64,000 nt of DNA from Acanthopleura granulata (GCA_016165875.1 JABBOT010000012.1:7161534-7225533), one strand, 5' to 3'; shown: positions 21,944 to 32,890, counted from the stretch's first letter. Translations and numbers: made by a program. The notes: generated by a model from the sequence alone, not told the origin.

Positions 21944-22400
21944 TGTCACGCCTATCTTATACTGTGAACATGTAGAACTCTCCTGTGCCAGCGTTAGTTT
22001 TGGTGACATTACATATCAGAAAATCGTCGAGGCGTATTTCTCGTTCCTGTTATCTAAATGGCGTTTAAGGAGCGCGGTGACAGTTTGAGAGACAACAACA
22101 ACGCTTGTGTTGAATTGTGTGCATTTCCATGCGAACTCCACGGGACTTTTTGACACTCAATGAAACGTAGGAAATACGCATTACATAACGTTGTGTATTT
22201 GCACCATTACATTATCGTTATGCCTGAACTTTCTCAACCTAGAACGTGTATGTTAAATTCAGTTGTTGATTGTTTCTACCGACACTGTTTTATTGTGTTT
22301 CAGTTATTTACCTCAGCATGGTTCGGCAATAAAGGCGACTTGTTGCAGAACTTTGCGTGGTTATCTAATCTGTTAAAGCCCTCCGGGGTGAGGCAGCACA
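21944..22400 (+). repeat. BEL/Pao 3' LTR (457 bp)
   Basis: Same ends as the 5' LTR. It lacks the 116-bp segment, joining at a GGCG shared by both edges of that segment. Two single-base differences from the other LTR were seen (A/C near 14818 against its partner, and A/T near 15088). AATAAA at 22328-22333 would end the transcript. Confidence 0.95.
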
Positions 22401-22934
22401 GGTGCTATGAGAGGTGTTATTTCTTACTTTTCATATATTTACATGGACAGTTAGAACAAAACCCCGTTGAACTAAGGAAAACTGAAAACGGGCCACATTG
22501 TGCTGGCTAAGTGTGACCATTGCCGAACGTTCCTCTATTGTCCTTGCTCTAGTTCTACTCTGTATGCTGTAGTCTTTTATCTTGTATTCCTCTATAAACC
22601 AGGATTCTGCTTGTACATGAAATGAGGTCTGGTCCGGCTGCATTCCTCTTGTGTCATTATGTAATAACTGATTAATTACTGACAGATAAGCTATTAGCTT
22701 TGAAACATTTACATGCATAATAAACTAAAGTAAAATGACAAGAGGCCTGATTTCACGGGTACCGTGTGACAAATTGCTATCTATCTGTCACACTGTTGTC
22801 AGTCCTCTGGTTTTACTCTCTATGCGTTTCGCAATTTTAACCAAGCATGCCATATTTTACCCACTTTCCCTTTGCTTTTGACAGAGAACTGTAAATGGAG
22901 GAGATACAGAAGTTCAAAGAACTGGGGTAATCTC
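22401..22934 (+). repeat. Repeat A, right half, and further repeat copy
   Basis: Opens with the target duplication GGTGC, then resumes repeat A (compare 5527 onward). From about 22546 a second unit begins: CTGTATGCTGTAGTCTTTTA and TTGTATTCCTCTATAAACC resemble 14555-14595. AATGACAAGAGGCC near 22733 resembles 61580-61600. The last 80 bp before 22935 match the left part of repeat B at 32330-32400. No gene. Confidence 0.55.
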
Positions 22935-23104
22935 TGTGGTGTTATTCTAAAAGACATTAATGTTAAGATCCTCTTCCACATCTCACAGTTACCCATGTGT
23001 TAAGTTAGGCTTTTGATATTACCTAACAATACAGTAATGGCTGCGTGTGTTCGACTCCCTCACTTCTAGTTATCCCTGACTAACCTCCATGCCATAACAC
23101 GACA
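22935..23104 (+). repeat. Gypsy 5' LTR (170 bp)
   Basis: Begins TGTGGTGTTATTC and ends AACACGACA. It lacks an 18-bp stretch present in the right LTR (about 27551-27568). Confidence 0.93.
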
Positions 23105-23122
23105 TGGTGTCAGAAGTGAGAT
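23105..23122 (+). promoter_or_regulatory. Primer binding site, tRNA-Leu type
   Basis: TGGTGTCAGAAGTGAGAT immediately follows the LTR. It matches the complement of the 3' end of animal tRNA-Leu (TGGTGTCAGAAGTGGGAT) at 17 of 18 positions. Confidence 0.85.
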
Positions 23123-23203
23123 ATATTTAAGAGACTGGGAACCCTTTCTGCGTGATAAAATCATCAGATAGAGACTTTGTGGCGAAATAAACCGAAAACG
23201 AAA

Positions 23204-23356
23204 ATGACCACGTTCCAGATCTCCCCACCAGACAAGTTCAACTTCACACAACCAGCGGACTGGCCAAAATGGATTCGACGATTTGAGCGATTCCGGCAAG
23301 CTTCTGATTTGAAGGACAGTAAACAGATAAGTACTCTTGTTATCTTGTTATTCTAA
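23204..23356 (+). pseudogene. Gypsy gag, N-terminal piece before a frameshift
   Basis: The first ATG after the primer site opens 50 codons (MTTFQISPPDKF...) with the W-P-K-W-I-R-R-F-E-R-F pattern typical of this gag. The frame then ends in TAA at 23354-23356. Gag homology resumes in a different frame from about 23375, and the intervening gag segment looks shortened. So a small deletion with frameshift has broken gag near 23340-23375. Confidence 0.8.
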
Positions 23357-23374
23357 TATCTTTCAATTTGTCCA

Positions 23375-24053
23375 GCATTTGTACAGCGATAGTTATGGCG
23401 CCGTGAAAGATCGTTTTGATAAACATTTCATTGTAAAGCGCAATGTGATATATGAAAGGGCGAAATTTAATAGCCGAAGGCAGCGGGAAAACGAAAGTAC
23501 TGACTCGTTTATTACGTCTCTGTTTACACTGGTCGAATACTGTGAATATGGGAGTCTCCAAGACGAAATGATTCGCGACAGAATCGTCGTTGGACTCAAT
23601 GACCGGGCACTGAGAGAGAAATTGCAGCTTGACCCAGAGTTAACACTGGAAACAGCCATGAACACTTCACGCTTGAAGGCATCTGTGAAAAAACAACAGA
23701 GCCAAATACAGAATAATTTCACAGAGAACTACACTGCAAAAAGTGTTGACGCCGTACACTCTAAAAATCGCGGTGCTATTCCGAAACGAAATTTCAACCA
23801 GTCGCAGCGTACCGAAAATTTCAAACAAAACAGATCCAGTCACGGAAAAAGTAAGGGCAGGTCTACTGGAAAATCAAAGCGTAAACAGTGTTCTAGATGT
23901 GGAAATTCTCCACATGCAAGTAAAGACTGTCCTGCCAAAGACACTCTGTGTAATAAGTGCAATCGCCGTGGACATTTTTCTCTAATGTGCTGTAGTACTA
24001 CCGTAAATGCAGTAGACACACAGAACAGTAGTAGCGACGCCGGCGATGATTAA
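23375..24053 (+). pseudogene. Gypsy gag, main part with two zinc knuckles
   Basis: Open to TAA at 24051. Capsid-type sequence (DSYGAVKDRFDKHF, then ERAKFNSRRQ) is followed by a basic, Gln/Asn/Ser-rich linker and two complete CX2CX4HX4C knuckles (CSRCGNSPHASKDC and CNKCNRRGHFSLMC) that would bind element RNA. Lacks its own plausible start because the N-terminal piece is in another frame. Confidence 0.88.
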
Positions 24054-26207
24054 AATTTCTTGGGTTCTGTACACAGTTCAACGAAAACTTCCATACCTTG
24101 GAGAGTAACTCTATCAGTTAATGACACAGACATTGACTTTAAAATAGATACCGGGGCTGATGTAACAGTAATACCTGAGGACATCCTGAGCACTCTAAAA
24201 TGCAAACCTGATCTAATGGATAGTGACAGGAAATTGTTTGGCCCAGGCCAAGCCAATCTACAGGTTATTGGGAAGTTTACAGCTACACTCAAAAAAGTGG
24301 ACAAACAGGCCGTGGAGACAATCTACGTTGTTAGACACTTAGCACAGCCACTGTTAGGGAGACCCGCTACTGAGAAATTGAATCTCATTGCTTGGATTCA
24401 TGAAATCAGTAACAAGCAGAAATATAAGGAACAGTTTCCCACTGTATTCCATGGACTGGGTAAAATGTCGGGGGAGTATAAAATTCGCTTAAGGCCAAAT
24501 GCCATACCACACGCAGTGACCACACCACGTCGCATACCGCTTCCACTACTGCCAGCCGTGAAAGAAGAATTACAACGGATGGAAAATCTGGGCATTATTT
24601 CACGAGTTGACACTCCGACAGAATGGTGTGCAGGCTTAGTCGTCGTGCCTAAACCGTCGGGAAAAGTGAGACTTTGCGTTGATCTGACCAAGCTGAATGA
24701 GCATGTACAGCGAGAAGTACACCAACTTCCAACTGTTGACGAGACGTTGGCAAAACTGTCAGGTGCTAAAATATTCAGCAAACTTGACGCAAATTCAAGA
24801 TTTTGGCAGTTGCCTCTATCACCTGAGTCCGCCCCATTGACCACATTTATTACACCTTTCTGGAGATTCTTTTTTAATCGTCTTCCATTCGGAATATCGG
24901 CTGCACCGAAAGTTTACCAGAGTGAAATGGGGAAAGTTTTGAACGGTTTGCCAGGCGTATGCAGCCAGATGGACGACGTTATAATATACAGTCGAAACCA
25001 AGAGGAACACGATACCAGGCTAATTGCTACACTGGAGAAATTCAAAGAAGCTGGTGTGACTCTGAATGAAAAATGTGAATTCTCCAAGACACAGTTATCG
25101 TTCTTGGGGCATATAATTGACGGAAATGGCGTCAGGCCAGACCCGAGAAAAGTGGAGTCAATTAGAGAAATGCCGCCACCCCACAACGTATCTTCTCTTC
25201 GCAGTTTTCTCGGAATGGCCAACCAAACGGGGAAATTCTCGCCAAATCTCGCCGAGAAAACCAAGCCACTACGTGATTTGCTCAGCAAACACGCAACCTG
25301 GATATGGGGTGCACAGCAGCAATCAGCTTTTGAAGCTGTAAAACAGGAACTGTGTCAAGCTCCAGCCCTAGCATTGTACGATGCAGGGAAACCTACACGT
25401 GTGTCTGCAGACACGTCATCTTACGGCTTAGGAGCTGTTATATCCCAACAACAAGACAATCTGGAATACCGACCTGTGGCATTCGCGTCTCGAGCTCTTA
25501 CAGAGACTGAATCGCGCTACGCACAGATCGAGAAGGAGGCTCTTGGAGTCACATGGGCCTGTGAGCGATTTAGCCAATATCTTGTTGGAAAATCGTTCGA
25601 AATCGAAACTGACCATAAGCCGTTAATACCTTTGCTAAACAGCAAAAATGTCGACAGCCTTCCACCTCGTGTACACCTCTTTCGAATACGCTTAATGAGG
25701 TATTCATTCAAAGCCAAACTTGTCCCTGGTAAACACCTTACAACACCAGACACATTTTCAAGGGCCCCTCTGAACAAAGTCCTACCAGGCGACGAGGATC
25801 GTACACCAGAAAACGACTGTCATTTATTCGTTGACAGCGTAATTGCTAGCATTCCTGCGACAGAAACTCGGATTTCACAGATCCGGACCGAACAGGAAGT
25901 TGACACAATCTGTTCACAAGTTGCCAAATTTTGTACAGACGGATGGCCAGCTAAACACAGCATCCCTGTAAGTGTTAGACCATACTGGCAAGTATCCGGA
26001 GAATTAACTGTTCAAAAAGGCTTGTTATTGAAAGGATCGCGTATTGTTATACCTTCCAAACTACAGCCTGAAATCTTGAGCAAGCTCCACGATGGACATC
26101 AGGGCATAGTTAAATGTCGTAGTCGAGCTCAACAATCAGTTTGGTGGCCAGGACTCGGTTCGCAATTAGAGACTGTTGTCAAAAGCTGTGTAATATGCAG
26201 CAAATAA
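24054..26207 (+). pseudogene. Gypsy pol: protease, reverse transcriptase, RNase H, start of integrase
   Basis: In the same frame as gag, separated from it only by TAA 24051-24053. No ATG lies near the start; similarity begins at once (FLGSV). Protease DTGA is at 24147. RT includes the LPFGIS motif and M-D-D at 24969-24977 (Q-M-D-D, usual for this group). RNase H has ADTSSYGLGA and TDHKP. The integrase zinc finger H-x3-H (LHDGHQG) and CVIC is followed by a TAA at 26205. Two substitutions at usually conserved glycines in the RT (LDANSR and TPFWR) suggest decay. Confidence 0.93.
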
Positions 26208-27122
26208 CAACCAAATTCACCCGAGCCACTGATCACTACAGATCTACCAGACCGACCATGGCATACAGTAGCCACGGACATATTTGAGCTGAAGTCCAAC
26301 AACTACCTCATTGTGGTGGATTATTATTCGCGCTTTGTTGAAATCGCAGAGCTCAATAGTGTGTCTGCTAAGACTGTAATCGAGCACATGAAGTCCATTT
26401 TTGCAAGACATGGAATTCCCGTAGAAGTTCGCTCCGATAATGTGCCATACAACTCTGAGGAATTTCTCAATTTTGGGAAAACACATGGGTTCACGCTTAC
26501 TACCAGTAGCCCAAGATTCGCACAAAGTAATGGGGAGGCCTAACGAAAAGTACAGACTGTAAAGACAATGCTTCGCAAAGCAACAGACCCCTACCTTGCT
26601 TTGTTGGCTTACAGATCCACACCACTGCAAAGTGGATACAGTCCTTCAGAACTCTTAATGGGCAGGAAATTGCGTACCACTGTACCCATTCTCCCATCAC
26701 AATGAAAACCCAAGGCACCAAATCATGATACTATCTGAAAGCGTGAGACAAAACAAAAGTCTTCACAAGTCAAGACCTACAATAGACGTCATCGGGTTCA
26801 ACCGCTACCATTTCTCAACATTGGGGATAGAGTATGGCTGAAAGATCCTCTACATCACGGAAAGACAGGAACCGTCACCGGTATCGCGCAAACATCTCGT
26901 TCCTACCGTATCACTACAGACATCGGAGACATGAGACGAAATCGGAAACATCTAACACCTATACCTATTTCTCTACAGCGTGATAATCCTGCGGATACCA
27001 TCAAATGTACACCCCCAGTAGCGGAACAACCACCTCAGGCGAAACCATCTCCCGTGAAAGATCCTATTTGCGTCACCCGCTCAGGCAGACTCAACCACCA
27101 AAACGGCTTGACTTGTAAATAG
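26208..27122 (+). pseudogene. Gypsy integrase core and C-terminus, four stops in or before it
   Basis: Continues in the pol frame. The first catalytic Asp is in ATDIF (about 26277) and the second in RSDN (about 26436). The stop TAA at 26541-26543 occupies the position where the catalytic glutamate is expected, after QSNGEA. Further in-frame TGA codons lie at 26703 and 26736; with TAA 26205 this makes four. A GDRVWLKDP-type C-terminal motif lies near 26824. The integrase cannot be made in one piece. Confidence 0.9.
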
Positions 27123-27424
27123 ACTGTGTATTTACTGATCCTATTTCAGAGGAACTGAACTGTGTATTAACTTTGTTCATTGGTGTTTAAAACCTGAGAT
27201 GCGGTTAGACAGTTATAATATTACAGATCAACATTGACTGTTTTCATTTAAACATTTATCAGTGATTCTTTTTCAGTTGTATGATAAATCAACAGGACAC
27301 TGAAGTTAAATGTTAGTTGTTTTATTGGAAACAATCCATGTTCTTTTCAGAAACCTTAATGTAGCAATTTCTTGGATGCGCGCAGCAAACCTGAAATCTC
27401 GGTTTAAAAGTATTTCATTGTTCT

Positions 27425-27436
27425 CAGAAAGGGAGA
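27425..27436 (+). promoter_or_regulatory. Gypsy polypurine tract
   Basis: The purine run AGAAAGGGAGA ends exactly at the first base before the right LTR. Confidence 0.85.
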
Positions 27437-27624
27437 TGTGGTGTTATTCTAAAAGACATTAATGTTAAGACCCTCTTCCACATCTCACAGTTACCCATGT
27501 GTTAAGTTAGGCTTTTGATATTACCTAACCATACAGTAATGGCTGCGCACAGAAACTACAGTTCATGTGTTCGACTTCCTCACTTGTAGTTACTCCTGAC
27601 TAACGTCCACGCCATAACACGACA
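27437..27624 (+). repeat. Gypsy 3' LTR (188 bp)
   Basis: Same ends as the 5' LTR, with 18 extra bases (CACAGAAACTACAGTTCA) at about 27551-27568. Followed by the target duplication ATCTC at 27625-27629. Confidence 0.93.
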
Positions 27625-28085
27625 ATCTCCTGTGCTGGGTCGGTGAGGGAATGGTTATTACCATTTACATTACAACCGGTTACGAGAGTTACGTTATGTC
27701 CTAGCCATTCTTCATTTGTATGATTGGAAGACGTCAGGATCAATTCTCCAGGCATATCACATTTTGGCTGCTCAATATAATTCCGTGCTTCACGTTAAAA
27801 GTCATCCTTAATACGGGTTTCATAGCTGATCGAGTCCGAAAAACCGGTCAGGGATAACCGTGTGGGATAACTGAACTTTACGCTTTGCTATTTTCGCCCT
27901 CTCAGGTTCATTTCTTGTCGAAGACCTGGCACATGACGAAGCGCCGAAGCTTTGTGCTTTCCTGACTCTCATGAATAACTGCTGTTTGTGAAAATTTTAG
28001 ATTGCGCATATTATTTCGCGAACGTTTGGCGGAGGCAAAAGCATGGTTGTTTGTGCACAAATGGGGGAAAGTGCTTGTTAACAAG
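27625..28085 (+). repeat. Dispersed repeat B, right part of the interrupted copy
   Basis: Co-linear with 32400-32890: CCATTTACATTACAACCG, ACGAGA, CATTTTGGCTG, GGTTTCATA, TTACGCTTTG, TTCTTGTCGAAGA, GCACATGACGAA and ACTCTCATGAA occur in the same order in both. The left part of the copy is at about 22850-22934, on the other side of the gypsy element. Confidence 0.75.
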
Positions 28086-28454
28086 TGGGAAAGTTCAACA
28101 GTATCTTGAATCTTGGACTCTGAGTGGAGAGAATTGCATCGCAAATTTTCAATGGAGTCGAAACCTTACTTACAACTTTTTTAAAATTTGATTTCGTCAC
28201 TGCGCCAGTGTTCATGCGGTAAAGTCAGCTTTGCACATTGGAATACAGTAATACAGGTTAATGCTACCAACTATTAAAGGGGAGCCGTCAGTGTTAAAAC
28301 TCGGTAGAATTTGTGACTTTTTCTGATGCGAAATCTGAAACAGAGATCAGATCAAACGTCAATGACAGAATCTGAAATATCTTAGCAAAACGAACTCGAA
28401 GAAAATTCATTTTTAATAGAACTTAAATTTAACCTGTATCTTTTTTGTCACGTG

Positions 28455-28900
28455 GATTAGTGGGTTAAAATTGTCTTCTTATAACTCATATCGCATTCTT
28501 CCGTTCAACCATTCAGCTGACGTGTCAGTGTGGCAAACCTGATCGATTTCACACTGCTTGTTTATGGCACCCGAACGGGATATAATCAATCTTGATGGAC
28601 AAGGTTAAGTTACCTATAAAAAATGTTTGCCCTCAATAGCCTTCCATTCACAGTTTGACGCCAAACAGAATTTAGTGTTATTTTTGCATCAGATTATTTG
28701 CGTGATCAAATTTACAACCTTCTCAAAGGTTATTTCTTTTTGCTGTGGAAATAATTGATAGGGATTGAAGTTATTTATTACCTTCCTGACTTTGTAGGTT
28801 GATCACCCGCTGTCACCCTTCCCTCAAATCACAGTTACAGATGATCATCTCCCGAGAGTTGGAAAACCTCCCACACCTCTTGTACATGTTCAAAGGTTAG
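28455..28900 (+). repeat. Dispersed repeat C, copy 2
   Basis: Matches 10890-11440 in order (GTCAGTGTGGCAAACC, ATCGATTTCACACTG, CCTTCCATTCACAGTTTGA, TTGCTGTGGAA, CAAATCACAGTTACA). Weaker co-linear similarity resumes at 30310-30385. No shared reading frame. Confidence 0.6.
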
Positions 28901-29141
28901 TCTGTGGGTAAAAAGATATTGCTTAATATTGGGAAATAGGCGACTTCTCGCCGTCTATGGGCCAGTGTGAATGGGTTCGACACCACCGTTGGTGTCTTCG
29001 TCATTGCTTGCAGAACCATCAGTTTTTATTCAGTTACTCCTACAAGCAATACCTCACAAACCCACGTCGACTTTTTACCCACAATACGCTTCCATAATAC
29101 AAATGGGACAGCAGAATTATCGACCAAATTAACTTCCTCAT

Positions 29142-29352
29142 GATTGGTGTTTTACGCCACACTCAAGAATATTTCACTTATACGACGGCAGCCAGCATTA
29201 TAGTGAGAGGAAATCGGACAGAGCCAGAGGGGAAACCCCTGACCATCCGCAGGTTGTTGGCGGGCCTTCTCAGCATAAGCTGGGCTTGAGCTCACAGCGA
29301 CTGTACCGGTGAGGCGCACGGGGTCTCTCTGTCGGGCCTCTCCACTCGGCCA
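29142..29352 (-). mobile_element. SINE copy 3
   Basis: Minus orientation: GGTGTTTTACGCCACACTCAA at the left, the ATATTTCACTTATACGACGG block, CCATCCGCAGGTTG, and a diverged head ending near CACTCGGCCACATAGGCCCC. There is no (ATTT)n tail. Confidence 0.85.
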
Positions 29353-29418
29353 CATAGGCCCCACAGCACTTCTTAAAAAGGTACGCTTGTAATAATTACC
29401 ATATTTAAAGTCGTTGTT

Positions 29419-29491
29419 GTGACCCGACTTAGGATTGATCCCCGATCTGCCGACCTGGCGGACGCTCTAATCACTAGGCCACCGATGCGGT
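29419..29491 (-). mobile_element. tRNA-like head of a second SINE family
   Basis: Minus strand reads GGTGGCCTAGTGATTAGAGC (A-box-like) and, about 30 bp on, GGGGATCAATCC (B-box-like). This is the RNA polymerase III promoter layout of tRNA-derived SINEs. It directly follows SINE copy 3 but differs from it. It does not fold as a complete tRNA gene. Confidence 0.6.
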
Positions 29492-29879
29492 ACTAATGTC
29501 AAATGCAGTTAGAGCTGGTTTGCATGCCTTCAAGTGGAAACATTCCGTTTACTAGACGGAGCTAGAAATCGTCCTCCCGCCTAAATCGTCGCCCATTTGC
29601 AGTGAGGAATGAACAGAAGGCCAAAATAGAGGCAAATCCTTGGAGGGATTTTTTTATGACACGATTCATGAGTTTTGTAGGATGTAAAACAAACTAAACA
29701 CAACCAAATCTACTTTGCGAAATAATTGCATACGTCAGCTCTAGGAACTCAGTGGGAACTAGACTTTAACATTTTACATTCATTTTATTAAAGCAACTTG
29801 GCTGCTTAAAATAAAAACTTTGGCCTGCCCCTTGACAGATTATATGTAGGCTTTCTTTGAAGTGAGGGACCATTTATCC

Positions 29880-30015
29880 TGGTCACCAACTATAACAACA
29901 GCGAGGAGTCACAGAAGGCTATATATGACGAGCAGTCAAATTACACGTGACCATCTCGCGAGAGTTACAAAGCCTCTAACACCTCATGTACTTGTAGAAA
30001 GCGTGTTCTGTGTGT
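29880..30015 (+). repeat. Dispersed repeat C, 3' fragment
   Basis: Resembles the end of both repeat C copies (AACAACAGCGAGGAGTCAC, and ACGTGACCATCTCGCGAGAG followed by a CTCTAACACCTCATGTAC-like stretch). Confidence 0.5.
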
Positions 30016-30720
30016 GAAAATACACGTCCTTTATCCTAACAATAAGATAACCTAACTTGAAACAGATGAAAGAAAATCTGATTGTTTAAAAGCATTATTT
30101 TAACGAAAATGCGATCTGTACTGAAGCGTGTGAGTTTTTAAGTTTTTGTTTAGGGAAAAGAGACGTGTATGTAGAAATAAATGACGATTGATGAGATCAA
30201 CTGAAAAAGGTTATGACATGTGCTACAATTTAAAGCCTGCTGAATTGCTGATGTGTTCTGTATAATTATCCCAGCATACAACGGGAAATAGCCAAATATT
30301 CACTGTAATTATATAATCAGTGATTTAATGTGTCTATATATGGCGAAATTTAAATGACGTGAACAGTAATTCGCCCGTCTTAATCTAACCTTTATGGAGA
30401 AAAAATCACCCGGATTATTGCATATTGCATTCTTTGCATGTATCTCGGCAAGGTATTTCGTGGGAGGGAGAAGGGGAGGGACTAATGGGGCTTCGTGCGT
30501 TTTTTAAAAACCATAAAATTTTACAGTAATGTAAGTGTTTTCCTCTGTACTGTTACTCTGATAACTGGAACATGATGACTTGAGCAACTGTTTTCATAAT
30601 GACGCTCGCAATACTTCCATACTGAGACTCAATTAAACAAGTGTCGCTTTTTTCCTTTTTTTGACTATATTTTGTCTACTATGTTTTATATATGTGATAG
30701 TAATTCACCTCTTGATTCTT

Positions 30721-30866
30721 TGCCTGCGGCCTTAAGTCTGGAGGTTTGTCTGGCCAAGAGTGGTGGCCTACTCCGGACACTCCCATGTACTCCACCCTTA
30801 AACCTGACCGAGGCCGTCTAATAAGAAAATCCCGAACACCATTCAAAAAAAGTAAATAAGCAAATC
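30721..30866 (+). mobile_element. Diverged SINE, different subfamily
   Basis: The 3' part reads AAACCTGACCGAGGCCGTCT, then AACACCATTCAAAAAAAGTA. It corresponds to the common SINE 3' end (ACCGCCGTCGTATAAGTGAA, AACACCAATCAAATAAATA) but with a different middle. Confidence 0.5.
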
Positions 30867-32329
30867 CGTTCTGTCGCGGAGTCCTGTGAACACATGAAAC
30901 GACCGCTCCTTACCAACCACTTGACATGACCTGACTCGCATAAGTGATCATTGACTATGGGTGAGAGCAAGAAGAGGCAGCAATGGTCCATTTGTTCCTA
31001 TCATACACACCATATCCTGGTAAGAGATACCCTCTGTAGGATTACGTCACGACCACGCGTTTGAGGGAAGCGTCTCAAAAGTGCGTCTCAAAGGACGCAA
31101 TATCATTCTGGCCAGAATCAGGTTAGAGAGAGTGAATGTGAAACCATCTGACGGCAAGAGGATACCGTTATGTCTTTTGGAAAGTAACCATTTGTTATAT
31201 TCCCATGTTATGCGGTGGTGTACATTTGACATTGCCAATCCCAGTTTGAGGCCCAGCATCCTTTTTGTAGAATAGGTGAGGGTATCAAAACAAAACACAC
31301 GGAAAAAGTCGATGTACTCAAGCTTACAGCCTCATTACTAGCGGGTCCACACCATCCTGGGCTGTTAATGAGAAATAACCAGCGTGCAAACATTACCCAC
31401 GCTGCAAAATGAAAATGATTTATAGAGAGAACGATATTCACTGTAAAACTGGGAATATTTATCACGTTAAACTACAATTAGTTTTCAAACACCTTAAATA
31501 AAAGCCATGATAAAATGATGAAGAAAATTAAGCTTGGAAGCATTTTCTACTGCAACAATCATCGTTATTCATATCTTTGGTCAGAAGAATCACTCACACC
31601 TATGTGGCGTCGACGAACTAGGAGGCATTTGTTACGTACTCTGTGATGCTTATAAATGATACCGTCCAGGAAAGAAGAGACAAATCAGAGGTAAATGAAG
31701 CCACCTAGCAAATAGAGCGTATTAAATCATAATTCATAACTAGACTGTGTGCAGAGAATTTATTATCCTTTCACAGTATCCAGAGGTTTAAAAGGCAAAG
31801 CCTTCATTGTATGGGTTACATGTATAGCCACGCTTTCATTTATTTCGACGTACGGCAAACAATATTACCATCATTTGATATGGATATACAACCAAAACTA
31901 ATGTCTCAAAGCAAACATCTCTAATTGTGAATCTAGCTTTTTTTATCTATGGCACCTACAGCACAAACTGGCTGCAGGACTAATTGGCTGTGAACTCGCG
32001 GGTTAGTGAGAAGTAGGCATCCGCATTTTACCTTGTCTTGACAATTGAGTAGCCTTATGGAACAGATGATGGCATATGTCTTGTCAGCTCTTATCTAATA
32101 CCGGTTTCCGCTGCTTTTTTCATGGAATGGAATATATCTTGGATGGATATGGCACAATGGATATGGCGGCCACAGTGATCCAGAGTCAAGGATTTCCGAA
32201 AAGTTATACTTATATTAAAGTTAATTGGCAAACCGATGCATTAACGGTATAATTGTAGCCTAGAAAGCATCACCCAAAAGGCTATGCAATCATCAACAAC
32301 CCTGTACACAAGCTTTTAACGGAACTCTG
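30867..32329. other. Intergenic, no gene recognised
   Basis: Short open frames only, for example around 31081-31275, without motifs. No RNA gene or further repeat copy was noticed. Confidence 0.4.
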
Positions 32330-32890
32330 CTTTCTTTGACGGATGACTGTAAAAATGGGAGTAACACCGAATCTACAGAAGTGTCAAGCAATGAGGTAAC
32401 CCGAGGGCTGGGTCTATCAAGAAATAATTCTTCCCATTTACATTACAACCGTTTACGAGAATTAGATTATGCCATTTTGCACGCGAGTGGTTGGAAGATG
32501 TCAAGTTTAACACATCAGTTCAACTGGCAAATCGCATTTTGGCTGTTTAGTATAAGTCCGTGATGCACATTTAAAGCCAGCCTTGATACAGGTTTCATAA
32601 ATGAACGAGTTCCTGTGTTAAAACAAAACCAGTCCGAGCAAATGATGTAATCACTCGATCATCCCCCGGCGTGAAATAATCGAATCTTACGCTTTGTTAA
32701 TTTCGCCCTGTCAGGATCATTTCTTGTCGAAGAAATAGCACATGACGAACAGGCAGAGCTATGTGCTCTTCTAACTCTCATGAAAGAACTTAAGTTTGTG
32801 AAATCATAGCTTGTTTAGATTATTTAGAGTGTTTCGAAAGAATCTGGGTTTGAGGCAACGTTGTGGTCGTTTGCGGAAAAAATACATGAT
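32330..32890 (+). repeat. Dispersed repeat B, uninterrupted copy
   Basis: Matches both flanks of the gypsy insertion joined together: GACTGTAAA and ATACAGAAGT-like words as at 22890-22915, then GAGGTAACC...GGGCTGGGTC as at 22926-22934 plus 27630-27643, then the long right part. It therefore represents the pre-insertion state in paralogous form. Confidence 0.7.

Larger units (their letters stand above)
14769..22400 (+). mobile_element. BEL/Pao LTR retrotransposon, complete
   Basis: A 7.6-kb element bounded by TG...CA LTRs (14769-15341 and 21944-22400). A 5-bp target duplication GGTGC lies at 14764-14768 and 22401-22405. One gag-pol frame runs between them with no envelope gene. Apart from a 116-bp segment present only in the left LTR, the LTRs differ at 2 of about 457 positions by eye. 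This and the open frame point to recent insertion and possibly an active element. It interrupts an older dispersed repeat. Domain order (gag, protease, RT, RNase H, integrase, C-terminal DUF5641-like) and sequence motifs are those of BEL/Pao. Confidence 0.97.
22935..27624 (+). mobile_element. Ty3/gypsy LTR retrotransposon, defective
   Basis: A 4.7-kb element with short LTRs (22935-23104 and 27437-27624), a primer site abutting the left LTR, a polypurine tract abutting the right LTR, and a perfect 5-bp target duplication ATCTC (22930-22934 and 27625-27629). Gag, protease, RT, RNase H and integrase follow in gypsy order. The coding region has one frameshift and five in-frame stops. The LTRs differ at about 8 of 170 aligned bases by eye plus an 18-bp indel, so it is older than the neighbouring BEL/Pao copy. 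Its RT and protease resemble the K02A2.6-like animal gypsy group. Confidence 0.96.
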
